From Metridium senile (Eukaryota; Cnidaria; Anthozoa; Actiniaria; Metridiidae), in contig OX459099.1 in the NCBI GenBank assembly GCA_949775045.1, positions 5,191,067-5,255,066 on the forward strand: 64,000 bases of DNA, in the 5' to 3' direction. The notes beneath the pieces are model-generated. The model was not told the origin of the DNA, made no database searches, and worked only from the letters and a program-made list of their open reading frames with translations. Below, in pieces: positions 1-11,559 of this stretch. Each line of letters begins with the position of its first letter. Position 1 is the stretch's first letter. Made by a program: the position numbers and the translations under genes.

Positions 1-40
1 ACAGCTTGCGCCAAGAATTAAAACTGTCAGATTCAACTAA

Positions 41-249
41 GGGGCCGACCATTTAACGTTTGAGGTGGGGGGGGGGGGGGGGGGTGATTTGGTCCGTGCA
101 CGAAATTTTTTTTAGCCAGCTGGCATGCGAGCGGAATTTATTTGATATAAATGCAAAGATTTGGGTGGCAATTTTGGCTTGCACGAAATTTATTTTCAAA
201 ATCACCCCCCCCCCCCCCCCCCCCCTTCAAAAGTTAAATGGTCGGCCCC
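41..249. mobile_element. MITE with G/C homopolymer arms, TAA target duplication
   Basis: The ends are inverted repeats (GGGGCCGACCATTTAAC at the left, its complement at the right) and are flanked by TAA at 38-40 and 250-252. Just inside each end is a run of about 18-23 G (left) or C (right). A 3-bp TWA target duplication is typical of PIF/Harbinger elements. No coding capacity is visible. A relative with the same ends lies at 47230-47640. The family assignment is inference from the target duplication only. Confidence 0.75.
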
Positions 250-717
250 TAATAAGAACTGTCCTAACTGTACCTTTTTTTTGGAGCAGATGTTTTATTA
301 ATATTCGCGTACATAAATATTTGTTTTTTTCCTGTCTTTAAAATGACGCTTGATGCATAGAAACGTCTACTCGCACTTAAATTAATATTTATTGTGCAAA
401 CATAAATATTACATTCCTTATTCTGCCACTATTATTTACATTTAACAATAATATTTTCTATTTCCAATGTTATTAAAATAAATGGTAATTTATCATTAAT
501 CTTACTTCAGAAAATAAATTGTTGTATATAGTAAATTATAAATTAAAAAAAATATAGTTATTGTTTTATGGTTTTATACAATCAGAGCATTAACTATATT
601 TTTCCATTTTTCGTTATGAGTTTTATTTTTTACTATTTGTATGAAAAAAGTATAAAAAGAGATAAATAAATATTTCAAAATGTAGTCAAAAAATGAAATT
701 TAGAAAACTTACTTAGA
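250..717. other. AT-rich non-coding stretch
   Basis: I see no open frame, RNA gene or repeat structure that I can support in this stretch. It is low-complexity AT-rich DNA between two transposon-like structures. Confidence 0.4.
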
Positions 718-2831
718 CGATTTCTGTAAAAACCATGCAAACGCGGCAACACTCAAAAAATCGATTTTCCTCATATTTTAACCATAGCTAGCCCTCAACA
801 TGAAACAAATCATGATGCTTTCAGTTGAGAAAAATATTGCATATTTTACGAGAAAATCGCAAAAAACGAAATTTAGTCAGACAGCCTTACATAGAATTTG
901 AGGCATTGTGTGATCAGATGACAAGAAAAGGTATAATAACATAGGTTATAATGAATTAAGAACATATTTTTTTCAATGACAAGCAATATTGGCAAAAAGC
1001 CAGAGTTTTAATCTCAATTTTCGTTTTGGGTTAACACTCAAAAACCTTTTTAAACAGTTAGAAACTAATGTACTAAGATAACATGCCTGTTTAAAGCGGT
1101 ATTTTCAATTGTACAAAGATGTTTTGTTGAATTTGTGTTAGAATGCAGCTTTTTCAGGCATTTTTTAAAGAAAAGGTATGGGAAATAAGCAAATAAAGGC
1201 CTAAACCTCATTTTCAATTCAAAGTTTTGCTTTGGGTTATCACTTTGGCTCCACTTTCATCAGTCTTTTCCACTTACAAATAAGTTAAACTTTCTGAATA
1301 AATATATTTTAGCCTTGTACAACAGCCATTCTTCAAGAAATTAGTTTTTGGCGCTCACAGCTTCAATACGAAAAAAGTCTTGTCTTACAGGAAAAAAAAA
1401 GAAACAAACAAAATACAAAAGACAGTTTAATGGTAAATATAAAGGTGAATATAAATATAAATATAAAGGGTGAATCAGTTTAATAATCTTTAAGGACATT
1501 AGAGATGAACATAGTTTTAAAGATGGATTTGGATTTTGATCGAACTGAAATATTTATGCTATTCCAAATTATTGGTCCTTGAAATCTTAAAGAAAATTTG
1601 CCATAGTTAGTTCTAATTCTTGGGAGAGATAGTGAATCATTTGCTGCAAACCTTGTATTATAATTGTGTCTACTCTTAGCTAGAGAGAAGAAATTTCGGC
1701 TAGCAAATCGGATGATTCAAAAACAAGTTACAGCCGTCTGAATGCGGCTAGGTGTTCCATAAAAATATTGCCCCGAGCCTCCTTAGTGACTCCAAAACTT
1801 TTAATATTGTTTATTGACATCTTAAGTTTAAACTCAAGCATTTACAAAAATATCCAGTTAATTGAAGATACTATTGTATTTATTTTTCTATGACATACTT
1901 TTTGCCATGTAAAAAGTAGGGCAAAAACAAAAACATATTTTTCTATGTGCTACTCAAACTTTCCAATAAAAATCATTATTATATAGCAAAGATATAACGC
2001 ACGATCTCATTGGACAATAAGCAGGCCGTACTTTTCCGTACGGACCAGAAAAAAAAGCTTTGCTTTTTCCTCTTTGAATATCTTTTTTTTTATTTATTTT
2101 TTCTATTTTACTAGTTCTTTCGCAATATTTTTGCCTTTCATTTCTATTTTCTTATTTGACGGATTTTTTTTGATGACAATGAGAAAACTACGTTTGCATG
2201 AAAATACGGAGAAGAACAGGTCGTAATATTATGTTTCCTATTTATTCTTTATTACAATTTTTTCCCCTAAAATTGCTATATAATAAATATCTTATTAACC
2301 TCGCTTGCTCGGGTCGTACTGGAAGTTATGGAACCTCGTTTTCCCCACTTTTTACGCGCTCTGGCCATAAGACAGTGGGAAAAACTCGGTCCATAACTTC
2401 CCGCACGGCCCTCGTGCTCGGTTAATAAGATATTAGTATTCGGAATGATAAGGTATTAAATATATAACTGTGAACAAGGCAAAACGTTTCGCATAGAAAA
2501 TTAAATAGAATAATATCTTCAATTAACTGGATATTTCTATGAAAGCTTTAGTTTAAAGTTATGATCATAATAAACAATATTATGAAACTTTGGAGTCATT
2601 AAAGTAATTAATTTTGCCATACGGGGCTGTCAAAGTTGACATAAAAATTAGCGTCTAGGAGAAGCGACTTGACGAAATTTCGTTTTTTGCGATTTTCTCG
2701 TAAAATATGCAATATTTTTCTTAACTAAAGGCAACATGATTTGTTTCATGTTGAGGGCTACCTATGGTTAAAATATGAGCAAAATCGATTTTTTTGAGTG
2801 TTGCCGCGTTTGCATGGTATTTACAGAAATC
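718..2831. repeat. Nested long inverted repeat, about 2.1 kb
   Basis: The outer arms at about 718-880 and 2665-2831 are inverted copies; both contain GCGGCAACACTCAAAAAATCG or a close relative and ATGAAACAAATCATG. Inner arms at about 1788-1870 and 2514-2598 are also inverted copies (TTTAATATTGTTTATT versus AATAAACAATATTATG). Arms nested in this way suggest a foldback-type transposon, or a long-TIR element that has taken an internal insertion. No transposase frame was recognised between the arms. Confidence 0.7.
2286..2434. mobile_element. Hairpin MITE
   Basis: Terminal inverted repeat AATATCTTATTAACC (2286-2300) is mirrored by GGTTAATAAGATATT (2420-2434). The inverted match continues inward through GGAAGTTATGGA / TCCATAACTTCC and GTTTTCCCA / TGGGAAAAAC. 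It sits inside the larger foldback structure at 718-2831. There is no coding capacity. Confidence 0.7.
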
Positions 2832-3182
2832 TTCTCTTAATAATACAATTATAGCTATAAATTTACGAAAGCATGTATGAAAAACAGGTTTCTAATTAAG
2901 ACAAAAGTTTGGTATCCAATTTCCATTTAACTAATACAATGTATAATTAAATATTTAGTAATTATAATCGTGATAAATTTTATACTCCTTCGAAACAAAA
3001 TATAATATAATCTTCAACTTGATTGTATATTTATTTTCATAATTGAAAATTCTCATTGCCCAACTGATAACTTATCATTCCAAATCTTAATGCTCATTTG
3101 ACTTTTTAAAGATCTATAATTAATCCCGCTGAATTGCCGGAGTGAGAAAGAATGATCAAATACATTTAAATAAATAAATTTA

Positions 3183-3420
3183 TTTTTAGAGGACACTAAA
3201 AATGGCAAAGGGTGTTTTCCAATTGTCCAGAAAAACCGGTTGATGAAACCGAGACAAGAATGGTCGTAATGGAACAGTTCAAACCAACTATGTACACCTA
3301 CGAACTGAACGTGCGAATTCGAGAACTGGGTCTGTGAAATTCTGAGAAATTCCTTAATGGTTCAGACAATTCCAGTTGGTTCCTGAAAGGTTTCAGTTGA
3401 AAATACTTGAATTTCGCTCA
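3183..3420 (+). repeat. Direct repeat copy 1 (pair with 4586-4845)
   Basis: About 230 bp shared with 4586-4845 in the same orientation, including CCAGAAAAACCGGTTGATGA and GGAACAGTTCAAACCAAC. A following segment (about 3400-3500, CCGATAATTTAAACCAATTT) recurs at about 11150-11240. This is a dispersed repeat and no function is seen. Confidence 0.65.
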
Positions 3421-3536
3421 TTTTCAACCGATAATTTAAACCAATTTTGAAAGCTTGTCCCAAGCAAATTAAATAATTTATCGCTGTTTAAAGACCACAA
3501 AATTGTTAAATAGTATTTCAAGACTCATTTTGAAGA

Positions 3537-3622
3537 CTTTTATTAGAAGCGATGTAACATGAAGAAGGCAGGTGGCACCAGAGAAAGTGGGCAGAAGCAT
3601 GTTACATCGCTTCTAATAAAAG
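3537..3622. repeat. Near-perfect 25-bp-arm hairpin
   Basis: CTTTTATTAGAAGCGATGTA (from 3537) is perfectly mirrored at 3598-3622, giving 25-bp arms around a 36-bp loop. It is probably a minimal MITE. No flanking target duplication was resolved. Confidence 0.7.
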
Positions 3623-3802
3623 ATCAATTTTTAATAGAGATAGTGGACGAAAACTTCCAACTAACTATTTAGCTCTTTTGTAATGAGGTTATCAGTTTTT
3701 CGTTCATAAGAACGTATTCTATTCAATCGTAGAATAGCACGCGCTTTAATTAAGCGCGCGTATTGTTTGTATTCGGTTGAAGAATTGATTAAGAAGCTTT
3801 AA

Positions 3803-4498
3803 GGTTACACGGGACACTCTGGGGACATGTTTTTGAAAACATTATAGAGAGTTCAATTCGCATTAAATTCCCCATAAAGTATACATTTTTTGAAAGCTAA
3901 ATAACCAAAGTTTAAATAATTGATAAACGTTTTGGATAAAAATCATATCTTTTTGAAATATCTAGGATTCATTAAAAGCGCATTGGCTCGATTTGAAAAG
4001 TTAACATTCACACGGTTTACGGTAGACCGATCAAATTGTTTTTGCATCCTATTATACGTATTTTGAACTTTTTAAGTGTGTCGACGTCAGTTGCGTTTTC
4101 TTTTTTAACGCTTCGTTATTTTTTTATGTCCGTTTAACTTCAGACCTACATGATTTTAAGCGCATTTTTTAGTAAATGGCTAATATCTAAAGAACTAAAA
4201 GGAAAACAAAGAAACACAGGCACTCTTTAAAACTTGAGCATTTGTGGAGTCTACATGCAAACGTTTATTATAATGGATGGAAATGCACGCGTAGCTTAAT
4301 TTTTTTGAATTTCTTGAATTTTTTGTATTCGAATCCTCGATATGTCAAAAACAAATGACTTTTATCCAAAATGTTTATTGATTATATAAACTTTGGTTAT
4401 TTAGCTTTCAAAAAATGTATACTTTATGGGGAATTTAATGCGAATTGAACGCTCTATAATGTTTTCAAGAACATGTATCCAGAGTGTCCCGTGTATCC
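3803..4498. mobile_element. TTAA-flanked non-autonomous element (piggyBac-like)
   Basis: TTAA lies at both ends (3799-3802 and 4499-4502). The ends are long inverted repeats of about 150 bp (3803-3953 and 4358-4498) that begin GG[T/A]TACACGGGACACTC. A TTAA target site is the hallmark of the piggyBac superfamily. There is no transposase frame, so this is a MITE-like derivative. Assignment rests on the target site alone. Confidence 0.65.
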
Positions 4499-4585
4499 TT
4501 AACACTATGATTGAAAAACCAACCAACAAAGAAATTTTAAATTTTGAAGACTTTTATGAACTTTCATAACATCCTTCGATTTGAA

Positions 4586-4845
4586 ATAAGTTTATATTTA
4601 GAGGAGCGCTAAAAATGGCAACTTTTTACACGTAAAACAAAGGGTGTTTTCCATCTGTCCAGAAAAACCGGTTGATGAAACCGAGACAAGAATGGTTGTA
4701 ATGGAACAGTTCAAACCAACTATGTACACCTAGCTACGAACTGAACGTGCGAATTAAAGAACTGGGCCTGTGAAATTCCGAGAAATTCCTTAATGGTTCA
4801 AACAATTCCAATTGGTTCCTGAAAGGTTTCGGTTGAAAATACCAA
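4586..4845 (+). repeat. Direct repeat copy 2 (pair with 3183-3420)
   Basis: Second copy of the repeat at 3183-3420, carrying an extra insertion near 4620-4640. The two direct copies flank the TTAA element at 3803-4498. They could be the remains of one older element or a local duplication. Confidence 0.6.
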
Positions 4846-6158
4846 AAAATTGACTGTTCCATTTGTTGTCCAACCGAAATTGTCGGGGTTTTTTTTGCAC
4901 AAATGGTATAAGCACCCATGCAAAGAGTGTTATTTATAATGTTTCGAGTATATATTATGTTTGCGTATAAACTGACTACAGCTTATTGACGTTTTGGAAG
5001 TGAACCCTTCTTTGAGAAAAATATGTTAACTTGAATATCGTTAAAAGAGAGTGTTACTTACCGACGTTTTGGAAGTGAATCCTTCGTGGTAGTATATGTA
5101 TATGAGATAACTTGTGATTGAAAATCTTTATAATCGAAATGGCAAGCAAACAATTAAACAAGGGAAGAGTCAAGTTGAACGGCCCAGTGACTTATCACAA
5201 TCACGAGAGCTTGAAATTCAACTACTCCCCCACCTCCCTTCGCAATGTTGAGGAGAGAGTCATTGTCATTGTTTGGTGCTTATGTGGTTGAACTGTCAAT
5301 GCGCTATCATTTCACACCAACATTGATGTGGGGGAAAGGGGAGGGGTGATTTTTTAATGCTTAAAATAGATGAAATAATCACTTTGAGATGAAATACTAA
5401 AATCGTGCCAACTACTATTGACAATGGTTGTAGTATGTAATGAATAAATAATCGATTAACGGATAGCCATGGTACAATGTCTTTGTGTAATCTCAGTGCA
5501 GATTGGGCTATGGGCTATTTTGGGCTATGGGCTATTTTGTATACAAATGTAGCACTAAAGGCTAGTTTCCATATGATCGCTCACGATCGTAATAATAATA
5601 ATAATAATCAACTTTATTTCAAGGGGGTCTTGACAGTAAAACTGATGAACTCGTGGCCCTCAATCAAACATAATTACAATAAATATGTATGTAATAGCGA
5701 CCCATGATCAATTTTTTTTCGATGAGTGATTATTTTGATATTTTATTTAATATTCACGCAAGGAATAAAATCATATCTCTGCTTTGGAAATGAATTAAGA
5801 TTTAGCATTTAGCAAGAGGGAAGTGTATAAGGAAAGGTCTTTTATGTAGTATTTTAATGGTATTTCATTTCTCCTGAGTAATGTTTAGGCCGCTGCCACC
5901 CGGGCTCAACATGTAAAAATCGGTGCTTTAGAATGTATTTGCAAATAACTCAAAATCAAACAGATTGATTTTTTTTAAATAGTTTAAATTGTTTTGCAAT
6001 TGTATGGAGTTTATTATGTTGTTAACCGCTTGTCCAGGTCTCATCGAGTTTTAGAGTTATTAGACAAAAAAACAATTTTGGCCATATTTGTTTCAAGCTA
6101 AAATTGGCATCAATCCAAACTTTTATCCAAGCATTATCACTGGTCCAAAAACCAAGTA
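4846..6158. other. Non-coding stretch, no gene seen
   Basis: Only short chance frames are present. A weak inverted pair (CCCCCACCTCCCTTCGCAATG near 5228 with a G-rich mate near 5330) and a short AAT microsatellite near 5590 are the only structures seen. Confidence 0.4.
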
Positions 6159-6694
6159 CAGTATGTGTGTGCAATTCCGGACGGTTTTTAAATAAATTGC
6201 CATATCATTCGTTAAATGCATTGTTTAGGAAATATATTTTCCCTGGAGATGAGGTAACATCTGATAAAGATTTATATAAAGTATTGGTCAATTTTAGTGA
6301 TTTTTAAAAATGTTATGGATATATTTGTAAAGTAGTTTGAGTGGTGCAATTCCGGACAGTTGTGTGCAAAGCCGGACACTATTAAACTAGGTTCTGTTTA
6401 ATCAATTCTTTGAAGTTATTTCCTTTTCGAATGCTTACGATAGATTTTCCATTTCCACAGTCAAATTTGAGATTAAAGCATAAATTTGTGTTAATTAATT
6501 ACTCGTGTCGGGCTACCGAAGGTAGCCGACAAGAGTTAAAAATTCCCTTCGATTTCGCATTTCTGCCAGAAGTGCTAATTTTGACCTCAAATACGCATGC
6601 TCAGTCTGACGTAATAATTTTAGACACATGTGTGACCGGTGACCATATCAGATACTGTTTGCAACGGTAGATTTTAGCCGTAAAAGCAAGTCAA

Positions 6695-7066
6695 ATGGTT
6701 CCAGAACTTCAACAATTGCTCGAACATACAAACATTCATACTGTTCTCGATCGGCCCACACTAAAAGATGGTGACGAGCGAATATTTCGAACCGGGTTTG
6801 TTCGTGAACGTCATAGCAATATCAAAGCTGAGTCAAACAAGATCTTACTAGAATCAATGAGCAATCAAATGCTGACTAAACTGACAAACGACAGAACGAA
6901 TACCACAAACTTTGACTTAACAACCCACTGTACTGAATGGAAATCCTCAGAAGATGAAGAATTCCAGAATTTAACAAAGAGCAAGAGCACAAAGAACGAC
7001 AAAGCCGCCATGATTGGGTTGATGCCACAACACGGATCAAAGATCAAAGCTTATTTGCATTTATAA
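6695..7066 (+). CDS. Unrecognised 123 aa frame inside the 4.1 kb element
   Basis: An open frame of 123 codons starting MVPELQQLLEH and rich in Asn, Thr, Lys and Glu. I recognise no family. It overlaps the next frame, shifted by one base, over about 6958-7066, where both frames are open. It could be a real small gene of the element, an exon of a larger one, or a chance frame in AT-rich DNA. There is no supporting intron or ribosome-start evidence. Confidence 0.2.
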   Translation: MVPELQQLLEHTNIHTVLDRPTLKDGDERIFRTGFVRERHSNIKAESNKILLESMSNQMLTKLTNDRTNTTNFDLTTHCTEWKSSEDEEFQNLTKSKSTKNDKAAMIGLMPQHGSKIKAYLHL

Positions 7067-7398
7067 TTATCACGGTAATTATTTTACTTTTATTCGGTAC
7101 TTTTGTTGTATTGTGGATCAAAGAAGCAATTTTATCGTTTCAAGGAGTTGTATTTATGATAATTATAGCGTTCTTATACAAGCTATCGAAGTTGGTGACG
7201 TTTTTCAAAACAATGTTTGATAATGAATGTGATACTTTAGATAAAGTTATGAAGTTGCATGTAGATAATAAAAATGATTTAAAGGTTTCAATAAATATTA
7301 CAAGAGAACTTAGATCTCGACGTGCTCAGTTTATTTACTATAATTCTAGTAAAGTAGTGTGCCAATACCATGTTATAGTTTATCCAACTTTAACTTGA
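6958..7398 (+). CDS. Unrecognised small protein frame with two hydrophobic segments
   Basis: This frame is open from just after a stop at 6955 to the stop following 7398. It contains two strong hydrophobic stretches (about 7057-7110, FAFIIITVIILLLFG; and about 7135-7190, VVFMIIIAFLYKL), then a polar tail with an NIT sequon. The first Met in frame is at 7111, inside the hydrophobic region, so a full-length product would need an upstream exon (CCTCAG at 6945-6950 could serve as an acceptor) or a frameshift from the frame at 6695. It resembles a small membrane protein, but family and reality are uncertain. Confidence 0.2.
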   Translation, partial: RIPEFNKEQEHKERQSRHDWVDATTRIKDQSLFAFIIITVIILLLFGTFVVLWIKEAILSFQGVVFMIIIAFLYKLSKLVTFFKTMFDNECDTLDKVMKLHVDNKNDLKVSINITRELRSRRAQFIYYNSSKVVCQYHVIVYPTLT

Positions 7399-8054
7399 TC
7401 AGTTTTGCAAAACTAAGCACTTCCCAACCTATGTATGTTGATATTATTTCAAAACATATATTTCAAGTTTAAATAGTTGAGTTTTAGTTTTAATACTCTA
7501 TTTTTCATATTGTTGATATTTTTGTTCATTATGTATGATTACAAATAAATTATTAGGTCAATAATTGTTTCTAACAATGTTTAATATAAATAGGCAGCTA
7601 TTTTATGAAGATAACCTAAGCAGGCTATGGCAATAGGATGTCATATATACTAACCATGTTAAGTTTTAAATCAGGGTTAGTAGAGATAACATTCCTATTT
7701 TCCTGTCCTGCTTATTTATGTTTATAAAATAGTTTATTTGGATGGATAATAATCAAGTACTCTACTCAAGTTTCATTGCCTTTACATTATATTTTATTCA
7801 CTTGTACACACTACAGCCATACTTCCCACGTGAAAAAATACATACTTGAATGAAAATATAATCTTTATTGTCCCAAAATCACACGCAGCACAAACTGTAT
7901 CAGTTTAGTGAAAAATCTTAAAATAAAGAATTAAAAAAACCCTCACTTTATAATTCACAATGTGTTTGTTTGTTTTTGTTTTTGTTTGTTTGGTTACACA
8001 CTGAGCTGTTTTAAAAGGATTTTCAAAACACCTCAAAATGTGACCAAAACACAC

Positions 8055-8192
8055 TAGCCTGCGTAGCTGGCCCTGGGGGTGGGGAGAGGGGAAAAAGGGG
8101 ACGGAGGGGAGGGGGATGGGGAGAGGAATCCCCCTCCCCTCCCCTCCCCTCCCCTCCGCTCCTTTCTCCCTAGGGCCGAGCTACGCAGGCTA
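8055..8192. mobile_element. Hairpin MITE with purine/pyrimidine arms
   Basis: TAGCCTGCGTAGCTGGCCCT at 8055 is mirrored by AGGGCCGAGCTACGCAGGCTA at 8172-8192. The interior is G-rich, then C-rich (repeats of CCCCT). The TAGCCTGCGT terminus recurs in the hairpin at 21392-21534, so the two may be related. Confidence 0.65.
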
Positions 8193-8761
8193 AAACACAC
8201 AGAAGCGACAAACACTGTAAACTTATGTTGAATGACTTTTATTTTCAATATGCTTTATTTTAGAAATATTGACTAAATCATATCAGACTTATCATAGGGA
8301 ACATATACATTGTCTAAATGAACCATCTTACAACTTGGATTAACTGTGCCTAAATTGACTCTCAAGACAATATGTTCTTCAGCAATAAAAGCTCTTGTTA
8401 TGCAAATGATGCCAAAAAATGGGCGCGCGATTTGCACTAAGAGGTCACGTGACCCCAAGCTGCAATCTCAAAATAAAGTTCAAAGATGGATAGAACATAC
8501 CAAAATTAATAAAAGTGCAAAGTTTAACAATCTTAAGAAAATATTTGAGCCTATTTTCACAATAATTTCTCTAATATTTAGTTTTATGAGTTGAATCTTA
8601 GCACTTTTACTAATTTCGTGATGCTTTTTCTATCGCTGGATTTTGTTTTGTAATTTCTACTTGATTTAGGTTAGATGGGGTCATGTGCAAATCGCCCATT
8701 GTCGCATTCACGTCACGACACGAGTAAATGATCTATGATCGTCTAGTTAAATCATGAATTA

Positions 8762-8788
8762 TGTACGAGTCAAATCCAAAGGTGCCCA

Positions 8789-8822
<34 letters not shown>

Positions 8823-9591
8823 GCAAACCCCGGGCATTTGACAAGACTTGGGTTCCGTATAGTGGGGAATTTGACGCCGATTAGCTACTTGAACGGGCGG
8901 GCATTTGACGAGTGTCGGCCATCTTTAAAAATACCCAGAAAGCATTGGAGTCCTAACCACAGGTAGCCCATGATCAGGCAAAAGTCACACGGGAACGGAA
9001 ACGAAAAGCAAAGAATTGATAGATAGTTTTTCCTTGTTATACACCTATCTCAAAAAACGTCAGAAAGAATTGGCGATTGACGAACAGCGATTGCAAAGGA
9101 GCTCTGTTCTTTCACAAGTAAAATTAAATTGACGAAGTATAAATGCTTGTCTTTGTGTTTTAGAGTCGAAAAGTGCAAAGAAAATCCAAGTTCTTTCAGT
9201 TTTTAAGATAGATTTGTGAATTATATCGAGATCCATCTTTCGGTCGTGCAATCACCAATCAAAAATTGCCACTAACCATTCTCTTCTTCAACGTTTTTTG
9301 AAATTTCCCTTCATATTTGATTGTACAAGTTTTGTCTACCATGTTCATGAGACGTCATGTAGTAGAAGGAAGTTTAAGTATTTTCTTTTCTACTTAAAGT
9401 AAAATTTGAGTTTATCACTGACTCGAGCTCGAGGGGCGGGCATTTGACCATTCTGTTGTTTCAATAGTGGGGCATTTGACTGTTCAGTTTGCCCAGATGG
9501 TGGGGAATTTGACCAATTTTTTTTCAAAAAGTCAAATGCCCGGGGGTTTGCCCGGGGGGGGGGATGGGCACCTTTGGATTTGACTCGTACA
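8762..9591. mobile_element. 830 bp TTA-flanked non-autonomous element (Harbinger-like)
   Basis: The inverted ends begin TGTACGAGTCAAATCCAAAG and continue through GGTGCCCATCC to a C-tract of about 30 (left) or a G-tract (right), then a GGGCAAACCCCGGGCATTTG-type motif on both sides. TTA flanks both ends (8759-8761 and 9592-9594). The motif GGGG[C/A]ATTTGAC repeats several times inside both ends (near 8866, 8900, 9435, 9470 and 9505). It is nested in the 4.1 kb element, so it inserted later. No transposase is seen. Confidence 0.7.
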
Positions 9592-10439
9592 TTACGTTGC
9601 TTGATTAATACGTTTGAGCACTAAAGTATTTCACACTTGAGTATAATTGCTTTCGTGCGCTGGATTCTGCAAATGAATATAAATGTCCTATAAATGAATA
9701 GTGCATGGTGATTAAACTATCCAAAAGATAACTTTTGTTTGCACAATCAACCTGCAGTTGAATTGTATATTTTTAAGCGACATTTTAACCTACAATTCAA
9801 AGTTACGGGTGATTGCTAATCTTGTATATTTTATCGTCCGGAATTGCACATACCTTAGTGGATTTTCGTAGTATTTCTAAAACCGTCTCCTACACTTAAT
9901 TAAAACTATTAAAAGCTCTTCTTTTCACACAAGATAAAACATTGTTTTCAATTGAAAATGTACTAATTATTTTGGCGTTATCATTTAAATCTGCAGAAAA
10001 ATCACCATTTTAAGTTTAACATGTAATTCGGAGCGCGTTAAAAACTGACTTATTGCGAATTTGCATATTCACATGCGATGACAAATCGCTCTTTTTCCTA
10101 GCTGAAAATATCTCGATTGTCACAAAAACTTCTTAAACAATAGAATACATACAAATGCTTAATTCTATAATGTTGTTTTCATTTTTAAACAAATTCGATC
10201 TCTTTTTTTAACGCTTAAATGCCAAAGTGTCCGGATTTGCACACTGTCCGGATTTGTACACACATACTGTATACAGATGTAAGTTAAGACTATAAATAAG
10301 CCAAGTTCAAATGAAAGGTATGGTCTTAAGAATACTATAGGAAGCCACCTTAAGTACAAAAAATATAAAATTATATAAAATATATAAAAAGGTAATTACA
10401 ATTCTAAGATACACTAATTATAATTCTAGAATACAATAA

Positions 10440-11010
10440 AATGGTAAATATTAATATAAGAATCAATAAATATTTGAACAAGGATTTCTGATAAACTAGA
10501 GCTACTCTAAATAGTAGTAGGAAGTGCATTCCAAAATCTAGAAGCAGATACTTGTAATTGGAAAGACCTAGCACCTTCAGTTTCTCTTTTATATCTAGTA
10601 ATTGGCATATATCAATGTTTCGCTTTAAACGTCTTAGTTTGACATGTAGTCTGGGCAATTACCAGTTAAGCGTTTATAAATAAGTATTCATTTATTAATC
10701 TTGGCTTCATGAAAGAAAGGCAGCCAATTAAGTTGTTTAAAAAGCTCTACAGTATTATATTATACAGTATTATTTGCTCTAGCATCAGCATTTAAAATGA
10801 CACGTGCGGCACATTTCGGCAGCCTAAATACCCTATTCAAATTATCAGCAGAAGTGGAAACCCACACACTTGAGCCATATCATATAACTTGTTTTATCAT
10901 GGCATTATAACATAGAATGCGCTGATCTAATCGTAGACGTCTTATTTTTTTTCAACACAGCTATGCGCTGTGTTAGTTTTTTACATAAATTAACAATATG
11001 CTCGTCAAAG
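10440..11010 (-). pseudogene. Broken LINE reverse-transcriptase C-terminal end
   Basis: Read on the minus strand, the frames give motifs typical of the end of CR1/L2/jockey-like LINE reverse transcriptases: LDQRILCYNAMIKQV, then YGSSVWVS, LPKCAARVILNADA, FKQLNWLPF, and finally SASRFWNALPTTI near 10520-10560. They lie in more than one frame with stops between, so this is a dead 5'-truncated copy. It could be either L2 or CR1; I cannot place the clade. Confidence 0.65.
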
Positions 11011-11559
11011 CTGAGTGAGAGTCAATTGTGACGTCTAACAATTTCTGGAAGTGGACTTGTAAGAAGAACTGATATGTAATTACTTTTGTAAAAATCCGCT
11101 TAGTTTTTGAGAAAATCTAAGAAAATGGTTTTCGGCTGAATTCGCTAATTTTAGACCGATAATTTAAACCAATTTTGAAAGCTTGTCCCAAGCAAATTAA
11201 ATAATTTATCGCTGTTTAAATACCTAAAAATCGTTAACTGTGAGTCTAACTTTTGTGTATTGAGAAAATATATTCGTGTACTGTGAGTCTTGAAAATGAA
11301 ATTGTGGACAATTTGAGAAAAAAATGTATGCGTTAAGAAGTAACATTTTATTCCTTTATAACATACTTGTGCCCAAAAACATATATTTAAAATTTGCGTA
11401 TATGGGCCACCGCATGTTTTTTATTGCTTGTTTAAACTTTGCGGTGTCTGTTTTTTTCTCTATCATCGTTGTGTAAGGCATTCCAATTTTTTCCTCCTTC
11501 GTATTCTATAGATTTCAGCATGAAGTTGGACTTTGGAAGAGGTAGGTATATATATATTA

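Larger units (their letters stand above)
6159..10269. mobile_element. 4.1 kb TA-flanked DNA transposon-like element
   Basis: The left end CAGTATGTGTGTGCAATTCC (6159) is matched inverted at the right end: CAGTATGTGTGTACAAATCC, reading in from 10269, with 2 differences in 24 bases. A TA dinucleotide flanks each end (6157-6158 and 10270-10271). Sub-terminal copies of the GTGCAA-TCCGGACA motif occur near 6343, 6370, 9838, 10229 and 10245, as expected of transposase-binding sites. TA target duplications and CAGT termini are typical of Tc1/mariner-pogo elements. No DDE transposase was recognised. The interior carries unknown small frames (6695-7398), a hairpin at 8055-8192 and a nested element at 8762-9591. 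Confidence 0.6.
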
